Assembly (NCBI GenBank): GCA_905214955.1
Contig: CAJMON010000016.1
Location: 1 to 49,420, forward strand
Origin: an uncultured bacterium
Lineage (GTDB): Bacteria > Bacillota > Clostridia > Lachnospirales > Lachnospiraceae
Reading direction: 5' to 3'
Length of the DNA: 49,420 nt
A model generated the notes under the pieces. The model was not told the DNA's origin. It saw only the letters and a list, made by a program, of their open reading frames with translations, and did no database searches. Of this stretch, positions 32,758 to 40,858 are shown in pieces; the stretch's first letter is position 1, and the number at the start of each line of letters is the position of its first letter. The translations under genes were made by a program, and so were the position numbers.

Positions 32758-33957
32758 ATGAAAATCTTAATTACCACAGACTGGTACACTCCATCCGTAA
32801 ACGGAGTCGTCACATCTGTTTTAAATTTACAGAAACAACTGGAAACAGCTGGTCATGAAGTGCGGGTTCTGACTCTGGCCCAGAACCGGGAACAGAACGG
32901 CTGGTTCCAGCATTCCAAAAGAGAGGGCAGTGTCTGGTATCTGCCTTCTGTGGGAGCAGGAAAAATCTATCCGGGAGCAAGGATTACCCTTGGAATCGGC
33001 AGACAGTATCTAAAAGAAATGATCTGGTGGAAGCCGGACGTAGTACATTCCCAGTGCGAATTTACCACCTTCTGGTTTGCCAGAAAAATCGCAGCAGCCA
33101 CCAACGCAGCGCTGATTCATACTTATCATACCGTATACGAAGACTACACCCATTACTTTTCCCCAAACCGTGCAGCCGGGAAAAAAGCGGCGGCCGCATT
33201 CAGCCGTCTGGTCCTGAAACACACCGATGCCGTCATCGTACCTACCGAAAAAGTGCGCAGGCTTCTGGAAGGATACGGCGTGAAGAAGCCGGTCTATACC
33301 ATCCCAAGTGGAATTGACTGCAGAAAATTTGAAGAAGCAGGAAATACCGAAGAAGAGCAGCCGCGCTGGGATCTGGTGACTGTAGGAAGGCTTGCAAAAG
33401 AAAAAAACATCAGAGAAATTTTAGAATGGCTGGCAGCCCCTGAGGGAGCAATGTACACTTATCTGATTGTAGGAGATGGACCAGAGCGGGAACATTTGGA
33501 AAAACAGGCCAGAGAACTTGGCATTTCAGACAGAATCTGTTTCGCAGGGATGGTAAAACCGGAAGAAACGCCAGCGTGGTATCAGAAAGGCCGGATTTTC
33601 GTCAGCGCATCCAAAAGCGAGACACAGGGCCTGACTTATCTGGAAGCCCTGGCAGGCGGCATCCCGGCAGTGTGCCGGAAAGATCCCTGCCTGGAAGGGG
33701 TGATCCAAAACGGCATCAACGGATGGCAGTACGAAACCAAAGAAGACTTTTTCCGGGTAATGGAATTTTTGAAGAAGCCAGAAATCTACCAGAATTTTTC
33801 CAAACAAGCCAAAGAAGGAGTCAGAACATTTGACCAGAGCCTGTTTGCTAAAAAAGTCCTGGATGTATACGAAGAGCATAGGATATGCACCATATACACA
33901 GAGAAGGAGGAGAACGTGTGGAAAACGTATCCGGAACAAAAACGAGTGTGTGGATAA
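32758..33957 (+). CDS. GT4 glycosyltransferase, probable diacylglycerol glucosyltransferase
   Basis: 399 residues, GT-B fold. The N-terminus MKILITTDWYTPSVNGVVTSVLNL and HTYHTVYEDYTHYF are shared with Firmicutes 1,2-diacylglycerol 3-glucosyltransferases. The nucleotide-sugar site is SASKSETQGLTYLEALAGGIPAV, with the E-x7-E pattern of retaining GT4 enzymes. Predicted to transfer glucose from UDP-glucose to membrane diacylglycerol, making the first glycolipid. It is followed, overlapping by 40 bases, by a VTT membrane protein and then a second GT4, the arrangement expected for a mono- then di-glycosyl-diacylglycerol pathway. Acceptor identity is inferred from family resemblance. Confidence 0.82.
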   Translation: MKILITTDWYTPSVNGVVTSVLNLQKQLETAGHEVRVLTLAQNREQNGWFQHSKREGSVWYLPSVGAGKIYPGARITLGIGRQYLKEMIWWKPDVVHSQCEFTTFWFARKIAAATNAALIHTYHTVYEDYTHYFSPNRAAGKKAAAAFSRLVLKHTDAVIVPTEKVRRLLEGYGVKKPVYTIPSGIDCRKFEEAGNTEEEQPRWDLVTVGRLAKEKNIREILEWLAAPEGAMYTYLIVGDGPEREHLEKQARELGISDRICFAGMVKPEETPAWYQKGRIFVSASKSETQGLTYLEALAGGIPAVCRKDPCLEGVIQNGINGWQYETKEDFFRVMEFLKKPEIYQNFSKQAKEGVRTFDQSLFAKKVLDVYEEHRICTIYTEKEENVWKTYPEQKRVCG

Positions 33958-34520
33958 ACGCAGCGACGGCCCTTGGAGTGACGGGAATGCTGGCATTTGC
34001 CGTGTATGGATACCGTCATGGGATTTTTCGGTCCAGAGAAAATATGGAAGCCTTTTTAAGGCCTTTTGGGGCGGGAGCGCCCATTCTGTTTCTGCTGATT
34101 CAAGCGGTTCAGGCAGTCATTCCCATTATTCCAGGAGGTGTCAGCTGTCTGGCAGGCGTGATCTTATTTGGTGCCGGATGGGGATTTGTATACAACTATC
34201 TGGGCATCTGTGCCGGTTCCTTTGCGGCATTTCTGCTGGCCAGAAAATATGGCAGAGACCTGGTATGCTCCATAACCGGAAAAAAGGCATACGAAAAATA
34301 CAGCCACTGGCTAAATGGCGGGAAAAAATTTGACGTGCTGTTTGCAGCGGCCATCTTTTTCCCCTTTGCACCGGATGACCTGCTGTGTTATCTGGCAGGT
34401 TTGACGAAGATGACATCCAGACGGTTTCTTGTCATTATTCTTCTTGGAAAACCGGTGTCCATTGCCCTGTACAGCTTAGGGCTGTGGATGTTTATGACAA
34501 AGCTGATTCCCATGTTTTAA
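33918..34520 (+). CDS. VTT/DedA-like membrane protein (TVP38 family)
   Basis: About 200 residues with five or six membrane segments. FGAGAPILFLLIQAVQAVIPIIPGGVSCLAGVILFGAGWGFVYNYLGICAGSFAAFLLARKYG is the VTT (SNARE-associated) core with its re-entrant Pro-Gly loop, and FFPFAPDDLLCYLAGLTKM is the second conserved loop. Family members have been linked to lipid scrambling. The start is taken as GTG 33918 behind AAGGAGG (33904-33910), which overlaps the glycosyltransferase gene; ATG 33885 is in frame without a clear site. Its context suggests it helps move or distribute the glycolipid product (inference). Confidence 0.83.
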   Translation: MENVSGTKTSVWINAATALGVTGMLAFAVYGYRHGIFRSRENMEAFLRPFGAGAPILFLLIQAVQAVIPIIPGGVSCLAGVILFGAGWGFVYNYLGICAGSFAAFLLARKYGRDLVCSITGKKAYEKYSHWLNGGKKFDVLFAAAIFFPFAPDDLLCYLAGLTKMTSRRFLVIILLGKPVSIALYSLGLWMFMTKLIPMF

Positions 34521-34683
34521 CGAGTACAGCGTACAAAGATTAACTGGACTAATCACACAGAATGAAAATTCAGGCAAGTTATTGGTACAGTTATTTGCAG
34601 AATGATGTACTAGTACAGTGAATATTAAGTAAGCCGTGAAGTGGATTGCGAATATCCGCTTTGAAGAGGAGGAGAGAAGAGAG
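34521..34683 (+). promoter_or_regulatory. Gap with clustered GTAC motifs before the second glycosyltransferase
   Basis: Five GTAC tetramers occur in 93 bases (34524, 34531, 34585, 34607, 34613), three as GTACAG. They include the perfect palindrome TGTACTAGTACA (34606-34617). I see no clean promoter or terminator; the cluster looks like a multi-site operator. Confidence 0.4.
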
Positions 34684-35697
34684 ATGAAGGTTCTTTTGTA
34701 CAGCGGCGGACGGCAGCTGGTAAAGGAAAGCGGTGTGGGGCGGGCACTGTCCCATCAGGAGCAGGCTCTTTCTTATGGAAATGTGGATTTTACGGAAAAT
34801 ACCAAAGATGACTACGACATTGTTCACATCAACACCGTTCTTCCAGATGCTTGGGCCATGGCGGTAAAAGCCCAAAAAGAAGGAAAGAAGGTGGTGTACC
34901 ACGGGCATTCCACCAGAGAAGATTTCCGAAATTCTTTTATCGGTTCCAACACATTTGCCCCCCTGTTTGGCAGATGGCTGTGCAGCTGTTATGGAAAGGC
35001 GGATCTGGTGCTGACACCGTCGGAATATTCCAGAAAACTGCTGACCGGATATGGGTTGAAAGTGCCGGTGGCAGCAGTTTCCAACGGAATTGACATTGAT
35101 TTTTTTCAGAAGGAAGAAGGACAGCGGAGGCGGTTCCGGCAGAAATACAGATGCAGGGAGGACGAAAAAATTGTACTGACAGTGGGGCTTCCCATTGAGC
35201 GGAAAGGAATCCTGGATTTTCTGAAGCTGGCAGAGCAGATGCCACAGTACCGTTTCTTCTGGTGCGGCCATGCAGCCAAGGGCCTGATTCCAGGAAAAAT
35301 CCGAAAGGCCATGAAAGAGGCTCCGGAGAATGTCCGGTTTCTGGGCTACCTAAACAGAGAACAGCTGCGGGATGCCTACGGTGGAAGCGATCTGTTTTTC
35401 TTTCCCACAAAAGAAGAAACCGAAGGCATTGTGATGCTGGAGGCCCTTGCTATGGAGATTCCGGTGCTGGTAAGAGACATTCCCGTGTATCAGGACTGGC
35501 TGGGAAACGGAGTTCAGGTGTGGAAAGAAAAAGACCGAAAGGGATTTGCCAAAAAGATTCCGGAAATTCTGGAAGGAAAAGTAGAAGATCTGACGAAGAA
35601 CGGGCGAAAAACGGCAGAAGAACGCAGCCTTAGGGTGATCGGGAAAACACTTGCGGGACTTTATGAGAGCCTTTATACTGAGAAAAGAGAAAAGTAA
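34684..35697 (+). CDS. GT4 glycosyltransferase, CpoA-like glycolipid synthase
   Basis: 337 residues. The N-terminus MKVLLYSGGRQLVKESGVGRALSHQEQAL closely resembles CpoA-type enzymes that add a second sugar (galactose in streptococci) to glucosyl-diacylglycerol. GLPIERKGILDFLKLAE and FFPTKEETEGIVMLEALAMEIPVLVRDIPVY form the nucleotide-sugar site. ATG 34684 follows GAGGAGGAGAG; the upstream ATG 34636 lacks one. It is followed after 20 bases by a two-component system, so enzyme and sensor are probably cotranscribed. Linkage and sugar cannot be read from sequence. Confidence 0.85.
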   Translation: MKVLLYSGGRQLVKESGVGRALSHQEQALSYGNVDFTENTKDDYDIVHINTVLPDAWAMAVKAQKEGKKVVYHGHSTREDFRNSFIGSNTFAPLFGRWLCSCYGKADLVLTPSEYSRKLLTGYGLKVPVAAVSNGIDIDFFQKEEGQRRRFRQKYRCREDEKIVLTVGLPIERKGILDFLKLAEQMPQYRFFWCGHAAKGLIPGKIRKAMKEAPENVRFLGYLNREQLRDAYGGSDLFFFPTKEETEGIVMLEALAMEIPVLVRDIPVYQDWLGNGVQVWKEKDRKGFAKKIPEILEGKVEDLTKNGRKTAEERSLRVIGKTLAGLYESLYTEKREK

Positions 35698-35717
35698 GAA
35701 AGTTGGAGGAAAGTTTC

Positions 35718-36422
35718 GTGGAAGCGTATCGTATTTTAGTGGTGGAAGATGATCAGGAAATTCTGGATGGAGTTGGCATTTATTTAAAAAATCAGGGATA
35801 TACCGTATTTAAAGCGTTAAATGGAGCAGAGGGTTTAAAGATACTGGAAAAAGAAGAGATCCACCTGGCAATCGTGGACATTATGATGCCGGTGATGGAC
35901 GGCATTACCATGACAATGAAGCTTCGGGAAAAATATGATTTTCCGGTGATTATGCTTTCCGCAAAATCAGAGGAGATTGACAAAGTAACCGGGTTGAACA
36001 TCGGTGCGGACGACTATGTGACCAAGCCGTTTGCCCCAATGGAACTGCTGGCAAGAGTGAATTCGCACCTGCGCCGGTATTCTAGATATCTGAAAATGGC
36101 AGGGGAACGTAAACAGCAGGAACACGTTTACGTAATCGGCGGTCTGGAACTGAATGAGGACAGTGTGGAGGTAACCGTGGACGGAGAACCGGTGGCATTG
36201 ACACCCCTGGAATTTAAGATTTTGGCGCTTTTGATGCGCAATCCCGGAAGAGTCTTTTCCGCAGAAGAAATTTATGAGCGGGTGTGGAATGAAAAAGCCA
36301 TTGCAACAGAGACCATCATGGTACATATCCGGAATCTCCGGTCAAAGATTGAAGTGAATCCTAAAAATCCAAAATATATAAAGGTGGTGTGGGGAGTTGG
36401 ATACAAACTTGAAAAACAATAA
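35718..36422 (+). CDS. OmpR-type response regulator
   Basis: 234 residues. The receiver domain has the acidic pair in VVEDDQE, phospho-acceptor D54 (IVDIMMPVMDG) and the Lys in YVTKPF. The C-terminal winged helix has ALTPLEFKILALLMRNPGRVFSAEEIYERVW and VVWGVGYKLEK. GTG 35718 follows GGAGG (35705-35709); TTG 35703 overlaps that site. Its 3' end overlaps the kinase start, as usual for such pairs. It probably controls envelope genes, perhaps including the glycosyltransferases. Confidence 0.92.
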   Translation: MEAYRILVVEDDQEILDGVGIYLKNQGYTVFKALNGAEGLKILEKEEIHLAIVDIMMPVMDGITMTMKLREKYDFPVIMLSAKSEEIDKVTGLNIGADDYVTKPFAPMELLARVNSHLRRYSRYLKMAGERKQQEHVYVIGGLELNEDSVEVTVDGEPVALTPLEFKILALLMRNPGRVFSAEEIYERVWNEKAIATETIMVHIRNLRSKIEVNPKNPKYIKVVWGVGYKLEKQ

Positions 36423-38571
36423 ACAAACGCGGAAACATCTGATTCTGGCAATGGTACTGGTTGTTTTCTGTGCATTTGTGACGTATGAAAATTATGAAGG
36501 CATCAAAGAAGACTACCGCGAGAAAAATGCAGCTGTCACAGGAGAAACGACGCTGCAGACCTGGCCAAACTATAATGATAACAGCAGTGAAACCACGGAT
36601 TTGAAAAGCTTTATCCGATATATGTACGTGGGAAGCTATGGCATGTACTGGCAGCTTCTTCAGAGCGAGGCGCAGAAAGAACTGACACCGTCAGAGATTT
36701 TTCTTGCTTCCGAGGAAAGCACAAATGCTGAATATTTCGATGAAAATTTTAAAGGATGGTTCGATTCTTTTCAGTCACTTCTCCAGAGCTACGATGTGAG
36801 CTATCAGATCAAAGACCTGGATTCCGGGGCGAGCTTCAACAGTTCTGCCCAGAGCCTTTCCGGTTATGAAAATGCCGAGGCACCGTTTTTCCTGAAAATG
36901 ACTTTTGACAAAGAAGGAAGTTTAAGCCTCGGAAGCATGAAAAATGCGGGAGATATCCAGCTGACGGTAGGAGAAGTGGGCGGTATGACCAAAGCAGGAT
37001 TCCTTCAGTGGATTGATCTGGCAGGCGTTTCTACAGGGATTTTAAAACAGCCCTCCAACGTGGAAATTTACATTTATTCCCCGGACAGTGCCTGCTACCT
37101 TGGAAGATACGGGACAGGAACAGAAAAAAGTGCTGGAAGTGTCGTGGAAGAGCAGTTTCGGAATGTGTATGTGGGAATGCTGCTGTTGATTGCCGTCTGT
37201 GCATGGCTGCTTCCGTTCTTTAAAAAACTGCGCAGGGAAATGGGATGGATGCAGCGCATTCCGGTGGAAGGCGCACTGGCAGCGGTGTTTTTGACAGCGT
37301 TTCTGGAAGGTCTGGGAGAAAGCATATGCTTTCGGTATGTGTTGTATGGAGGGACTGCAGATCTGACTGATGTGCTGTTCAATATGCTCCTGTATATTGG
37401 AATTTACAGCATGTGGTTCGTGGCAGTTTTGGTATTGCTTCAGATGCTGGATATGCCGGTACAGGCCTATTTCCAGGAACGGAGTATCATTCTTCGGAGT
37501 GCGGACAAAACCTACGGCGGAGTGAAAAGGTTTTTAAAAAATTTTATTAGAAGCATCAAAGAGATTGATCTGGGAGAAAAATCAGATCAGTGGCTGCTTC
37601 GGATTACAGCAGTCAACTTTGTGATACTGTTCTTTGGCTGTATCGTTTTTAATGTAGGAATTTTTACACTCCTTGTGTATTCTGTGGTACTGTTTTTCCT
37701 GCTCCGCAGGTATGTGGAAAAGGTGAAAAAAGACTACGGTGTGCTGATGGAAGCTGCCAGCAAAATGGCAAAAGGAGATCTGCAGGTGGACATGGAAGCA
37801 GATATGGGCGTGTTTGAACCATTTAAAGAAGAGCTTGCCATGGTGAACCAGGGCTTTAAAAAGGCAGTGGAGGAGGAAATCAAAAGCCAGAGTATGAAAA
37901 CGGAGCTGATCACCAACGTTTCCCATGACTTAAAAACGCCTCTGACTGCGATTATTACCTATGTCAACCTGCTGAAAGATGAAAATATTACACCAGAAGA
38001 CCGAAAAGCTTATGTGGAAGTGCTGGATCGGAAATCCCTGCGCCTGAAAAATCTCATTGAAGATCTGTTTGAGGTAAGCAAGGCTGCCAGCGGAAATATT
38101 AAAATTGAAAAAACGCCGGTGGATTTGGGAGAAATGGTGCGCCAGGCAGCGGCAGAGCAGGAAGACCGCCTGCTGGAAGCCAAGATTGACTGCCGGATTC
38201 AGGTGCCGGAGGAGCGGCCTCTGATGATGTTAGACGGAGAGAAAACCTACCGGATTCTGGAAAATCTGCTGGTGAACGTATCCAAATATGCTCTGCCTGG
38301 AACGCGCGCCTGGATCAGTGTTTCCTATGAAGAACACTGGGCGGAAATGGTGGTGAAAAATGTTTCTGCCATGGAACTGGATGCAGATACCAGCCAGCTG
38401 ACAGAGCGCTTTACCAGGGGAGACAAAGCGCGCAACACGGAAGGCAGCGGACTTGGGCTTGCCATTGTCAAAAGTTTTGCCCAGCTGCAGGGGGGAAGTT
38501 TTGAAATTGTAGTAGATGGAGATTTGTTTAAAGCGATTGTGCGGCTGCCGAAAGAATCACCCAAAGAATAG
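36409..38571 (+). CDS. Multi-membrane-pass sensor histidine kinase
   Basis: About 720 residues, large for the partner of an OmpR regulator. An N-terminal membrane helix precedes an extracytoplasmic region of about 200 residues. About five more membrane helices follow (roughly 250-430), with two regions separated by a cytoplasmic segment. HisKA has H506 in VSHDLKTPLTAIITY. The ATPase domain has N box ILENLLVNVSKYA and G2 box EGSGLGLAIVKSF, but the G1 box DxGxG is replaced by VVKNVSAMELD. The start is TTG 36409 or TTG 36397; both overlap the regulator gene. The signal is unknown; context suggests the envelope. Confidence 0.88.
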   Translation: MKNNKQTRKHLILAMVLVVFCAFVTYENYEGIKEDYREKNAAVTGETTLQTWPNYNDNSSETTDLKSFIRYMYVGSYGMYWQLLQSEAQKELTPSEIFLASEESTNAEYFDENFKGWFDSFQSLLQSYDVSYQIKDLDSGASFNSSAQSLSGYENAEAPFFLKMTFDKEGSLSLGSMKNAGDIQLTVGEVGGMTKAGFLQWIDLAGVSTGILKQPSNVEIYIYSPDSACYLGRYGTGTEKSAGSVVEEQFRNVYVGMLLLIAVCAWLLPFFKKLRREMGWMQRIPVEGALAAVFLTAFLEGLGESICFRYVLYGGTADLTDVLFNMLLYIGIYSMWFVAVLVLLQMLDMPVQAYFQERSIILRSADKTYGGVKRFLKNFIRSIKEIDLGEKSDQWLLRITAVNFVILFFGCIVFNVGIFTLLVYSVVLFFLLRRYVEKVKKDYGVLMEAASKMAKGDLQVDMEADMGVFEPFKEELAMVNQGFKKAVEEEIKSQSMKTELITNVSHDLKTPLTAIITYVNLLKDENITPEDRKAYVEVLDRKSLRLKNLIEDLFEVSKAASGNIKIEKTPVDLGEMVRQAAAEQEDRLLEAKIDCRIQVPEERPLMMLDGEKTYRILENLLVNVSKYALPGTRAWISVSYEEHWAEMVVKNVSAMELDADTSQLTERFTRGDKARNTEGSGLGLAIVKSFAQLQGGSFEIVVDGDLFKAIVRLPKESPKE

Positions 38572-38594
38572 GAAGTTCTGTGGAAAATCGCCCC

Positions 38595-38623
38595 TTTCAA
38601 AAGCGGAAAAACAGTGTTATAAT
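38595..38623 (+). promoter_or_regulatory. Promoter of the COG0523 GTPase operon
   Basis: TTTCAA (38595-38600), a 17-base spacer and TGT-TATAAT (38615-38623), an extended -10. I do not see a Zur-like palindrome. Confidence 0.5.
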
Positions 38624-38680
38624 ATTCGATTGACGAAAGAAGTAAATGTGTCATTGAAGAAACAGGAGGTATAGACTGAT

Positions 38681-39883
38681 ATGACAAAAGTAGACATTGT
38701 ATCCGGATTTTTAGGGGCAGGCAAAACGACATTTATCAAGCAGCTGATCAACGAAGTATACGCTGGCCAGAAGCTGGTACTGATAGAAAATGAATTTGGT
38801 GAAATCGGAATTGACGGCGGCTTTTTAAAGGATGCCGGCGTGGAGATCACAGAGATGAACTCCGGCTGCATCTGCTGCACACTGGTAGGTGATTTCAGCG
38901 AAGCACTGAAGAAAGTCATGACAGACCTGAAACCGGACCGCATCATCATTGAGCCGTCAGGCGTAGGCAAGCTTTCCGATGTTGTAAAAGCAGTGGAAGG
39001 CGTAGAGAAAGAAGCTGGTATCGAGATTGGCAGTGCCATCACCGTAGTAGACGGCAAAAAGACCAAAATGTACATTAAGAACTTTGGTGAGTTCTTCTTA
39101 AATCAGGTAGAGTGCGCAGGCACCATCGTGATCAGCCGTACCCAGAATATGTCCCAGGAAAAACTGGACGAGTGTGTGCATCTGTTGCGTGAGCACAACG
39201 ACAAGGCAGCTGTGATCACCACTCCCTGGGATCAGCTGGATAAAGAAGTTCTTCTTCATGCACTGGAGAATTCCAGCCATCCGGAAGACCTGATCAAAGC
39301 ATACGAAGAAGAGGAAGAAGACGAGTGCTGCGGCCATGACCATGAGCATCATCATGACCATGATCACGAGTGCTGCCATCACGACCACGACCATGAGCAT
39401 CATCATGACCACGATCACGAGGATCATGACCACGACCATGAGCATCACGATCATGACCATGAAGACGAGTGCTGTGGCCATGACCATGAGCATCATCATG
39501 ACCATGACCACGAGTGCTGCCATCACGACCATGATCATGAACATCATCATGACCACGATCATGAGTGCGGCTGCGGCCATGATCATCATGGCCATCACCA
39601 TGCAGATGAAGTGTTCACCAGCTGGGGACGTGAGACCGCCCATAAATTTGACAAGGCTGTTCTGGAAGAAGCTCTTAAGAAACTTTCCGGAAGTGATGTT
39701 TACGGAACCGTTCTGCGTGCAAAGGGCATTCTGCAGACTCCGGAAGGATCCTGGATCCAGTTTGACCTGGTACCGGAAGAGTATGAGATCCGTGACGGCA
39801 GCCCGGATTATACCGGCAAGCTGTGTGTCATTGGCGCACATCTGAAAGAGGACGCTCTGGAAGAGCTGTTCGGCATTAAATAA
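38681..39883 (+). CDS. COG0523 (CobW/G3E) GTPase with His/Asp/Cys metal array
   Basis: G3E-family P-loop GTPase of 400 residues, thought to insert or deliver metal to target proteins. Walker A GFLGAGKTT (9-17), ENEFGEIGID (36-45) and the metal-binding motif C63-I-C65-C66 are intact. Residues 214-310 form an insertion of about 97 residues with some 45 His and 10 Cys, much longer than the short His loops of typical relatives. The C-terminal CobW_C domain follows (RAKGILQTPEGSWIQFDLVPEEY). Operon with a second GTPase and proC. Zinc, nickel or cobalt are all possible. Confidence 0.92.
   Translation: MTKVDIVSGFLGAGKTTFIKQLINEVYAGQKLVLIENEFGEIGIDGGFLKDAGVEITEMNSGCICCTLVGDFSEALKKVMTDLKPDRIIIEPSGVGKLSDVVKAVEGVEKEAGIEIGSAITVVDGKKTKMYIKNFGEFFLNQVECAGTIVISRTQNMSQEKLDECVHLLREHNDKAAVITTPWDQLDKEVLLHALENSSHPEDLIKAYEEEEEDECCGHDHEHHHDHDHECCHHDHDHEHHHDHDHEDHDHDHEHHDHDHEDECCGHDHEHHHDHDHECCHHDHDHEHHHDHDHECGCGHDHHGHHHADEVFTSWGRETAHKFDKAVLEEALKKLSGSDVYGTVLRAKGILQTPEGSWIQFDLVPEEYEIRDGSPDYTGKLCVIGAHLKEDALEELFGIK
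39320..39565 (+). repeat. Duplicated His/Asp/Cys-coding repeat
   Basis: Two 102-base copies (39320-39421 and 39464-39565) encode the same 34 residues, beginning DECCGHDHEHHHDHDHE. A 42-base DHDH-type spacer separates them. The copies differ almost only at third codon positions, so the peptide is under selection while the DNA drifts. In-frame expansion and contraction is likely at this locus. Confidence 0.9.
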
Positions 39884-39897
39884 TAAGGCGGTGTTTT

Positions 39898-40842
39898 ATG
39901 GAAGACGTAGCAGTATATGTGTGTACCGGTTTCCTTGAGAGCGGTAAGACCACATTTATCAAAGATACCCTGGTATTACAGGATTTTATGGAAGATGGCC
40001 TGACGCTGCTTCTGGTATGCGAAGAAGGAGAAGAAGAGTATGAGGAAAGCTTCCTGAAAAAGCACCACATCCAGCTGCTCTCCATTGACAGCATGGATCA
40101 GCTGAATCCGGGCTTTTTCAAAAACTGTGAAAAGACCTATCATCCGGCCCAGGTGATTGTGGAATGGAATGGCACCTGGGATGTACAGACGATTCTTGGC
40201 ATGGAGTATCCAAAAGGATGGATGGTGCAGGGCGTTTACGGCATTGCAGATGCCACCACCATGGATGCCTATATGACCAATATGCGGAAAATGTTCCTAG
40301 AGCCTTTGTTCCAGGCAGAACTGATTTTATTGAACCGGTGTACCGAACAGACCAACCGCGGTCTATTCCGCCGGACGATCAAGGCCTCCAATCCTCAGGT
40401 GCAGTTTATTTTTGAGGATACCGAAGGCAACATCATCCAGCAGGGAGAAGATGATCTTCCCTTTGACCGGAAAGCAGATTTTATTGATCTGGACGATATG
40501 GATTACGGCATCTGGTATCTGGATGCTTCTGACCACCCGGAGGTGTATGACGGAAAACGTCTGCGTTTCCGGGCACAGGTGTATACCAGTATGCGTTTTA
40601 AAAGAGGCATGTTTGTACCAGGCCGTTTCGTTATGACCTGCTGTATTCAGGATACCCGTTTTATGGGATATATCTGCCATTACAAAGGAGACCTGCCTTT
40701 CAAGAAACGGGACTGGGTATACGTAACAGTCAAATTTAAATACGAGTATTTCAGTATGTACGGAGAAAAAGGACCTGTTCTGTACCTGGAAAGCATTGAA
40801 AAAGCAGAAAAGGCAGCACAGGACCCGGCAACCTTAAGCTGA
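39898..40842 (+). CDS. GTPase with C-terminal DUF1980-like domain
   Basis: 314 residues. N-terminal P-loop GFLESGKTT (11-19) as in COG0523, but no CxCC motif, and the ENEFGE segment is replaced by VCEEGEEEYEE. The last third (RLRFRAQVYTSM, PGRFVMTCCIQDTRFMGYIC, WVYVTVKFKYEY) resembles the C-terminal domain of the YcgQ/TIGR03943 (DUF1980) proteins, which in Bacilli are encoded beside a permease and a COG0523 GTPase. A GTPase-DUF1980 fusion would link metal handling to a membrane partner. The family match is from memory and moderate. Starts 14 bases after the first GTPase. Confidence 0.75.
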   Translation: MEDVAVYVCTGFLESGKTTFIKDTLVLQDFMEDGLTLLLVCEEGEEEYEESFLKKHHIQLLSIDSMDQLNPGFFKNCEKTYHPAQVIVEWNGTWDVQTILGMEYPKGWMVQGVYGIADATTMDAYMTNMRKMFLEPLFQAELILLNRCTEQTNRGLFRRTIKASNPQVQFIFEDTEGNIIQQGEDDLPFDRKADFIDLDDMDYGIWYLDASDHPEVYDGKRLRFRAQVYTSMRFKRGMFVPGRFVMTCCIQDTRFMGYICHYKGDLPFKKRDWVYVTVKFKYEYFSMYGEKGPVLYLESIEKAEKAAQDPATLS

Positions 40843-40858
40843 CAGGGAGGGAACACCT

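Noticed and set aside
39320..39565. CRISPR-like short direct repeats
   Set aside because: The periodicity comes from codons for a His/Asp array in an intact ORF; there are no unique spacers.
39098..39841. Met/Val/Ala-rich 247-codon reverse ORF
   Set aside because: It is the complement of the CAT/GAC repeats in the His-rich GTPase, not a membrane protein gene.
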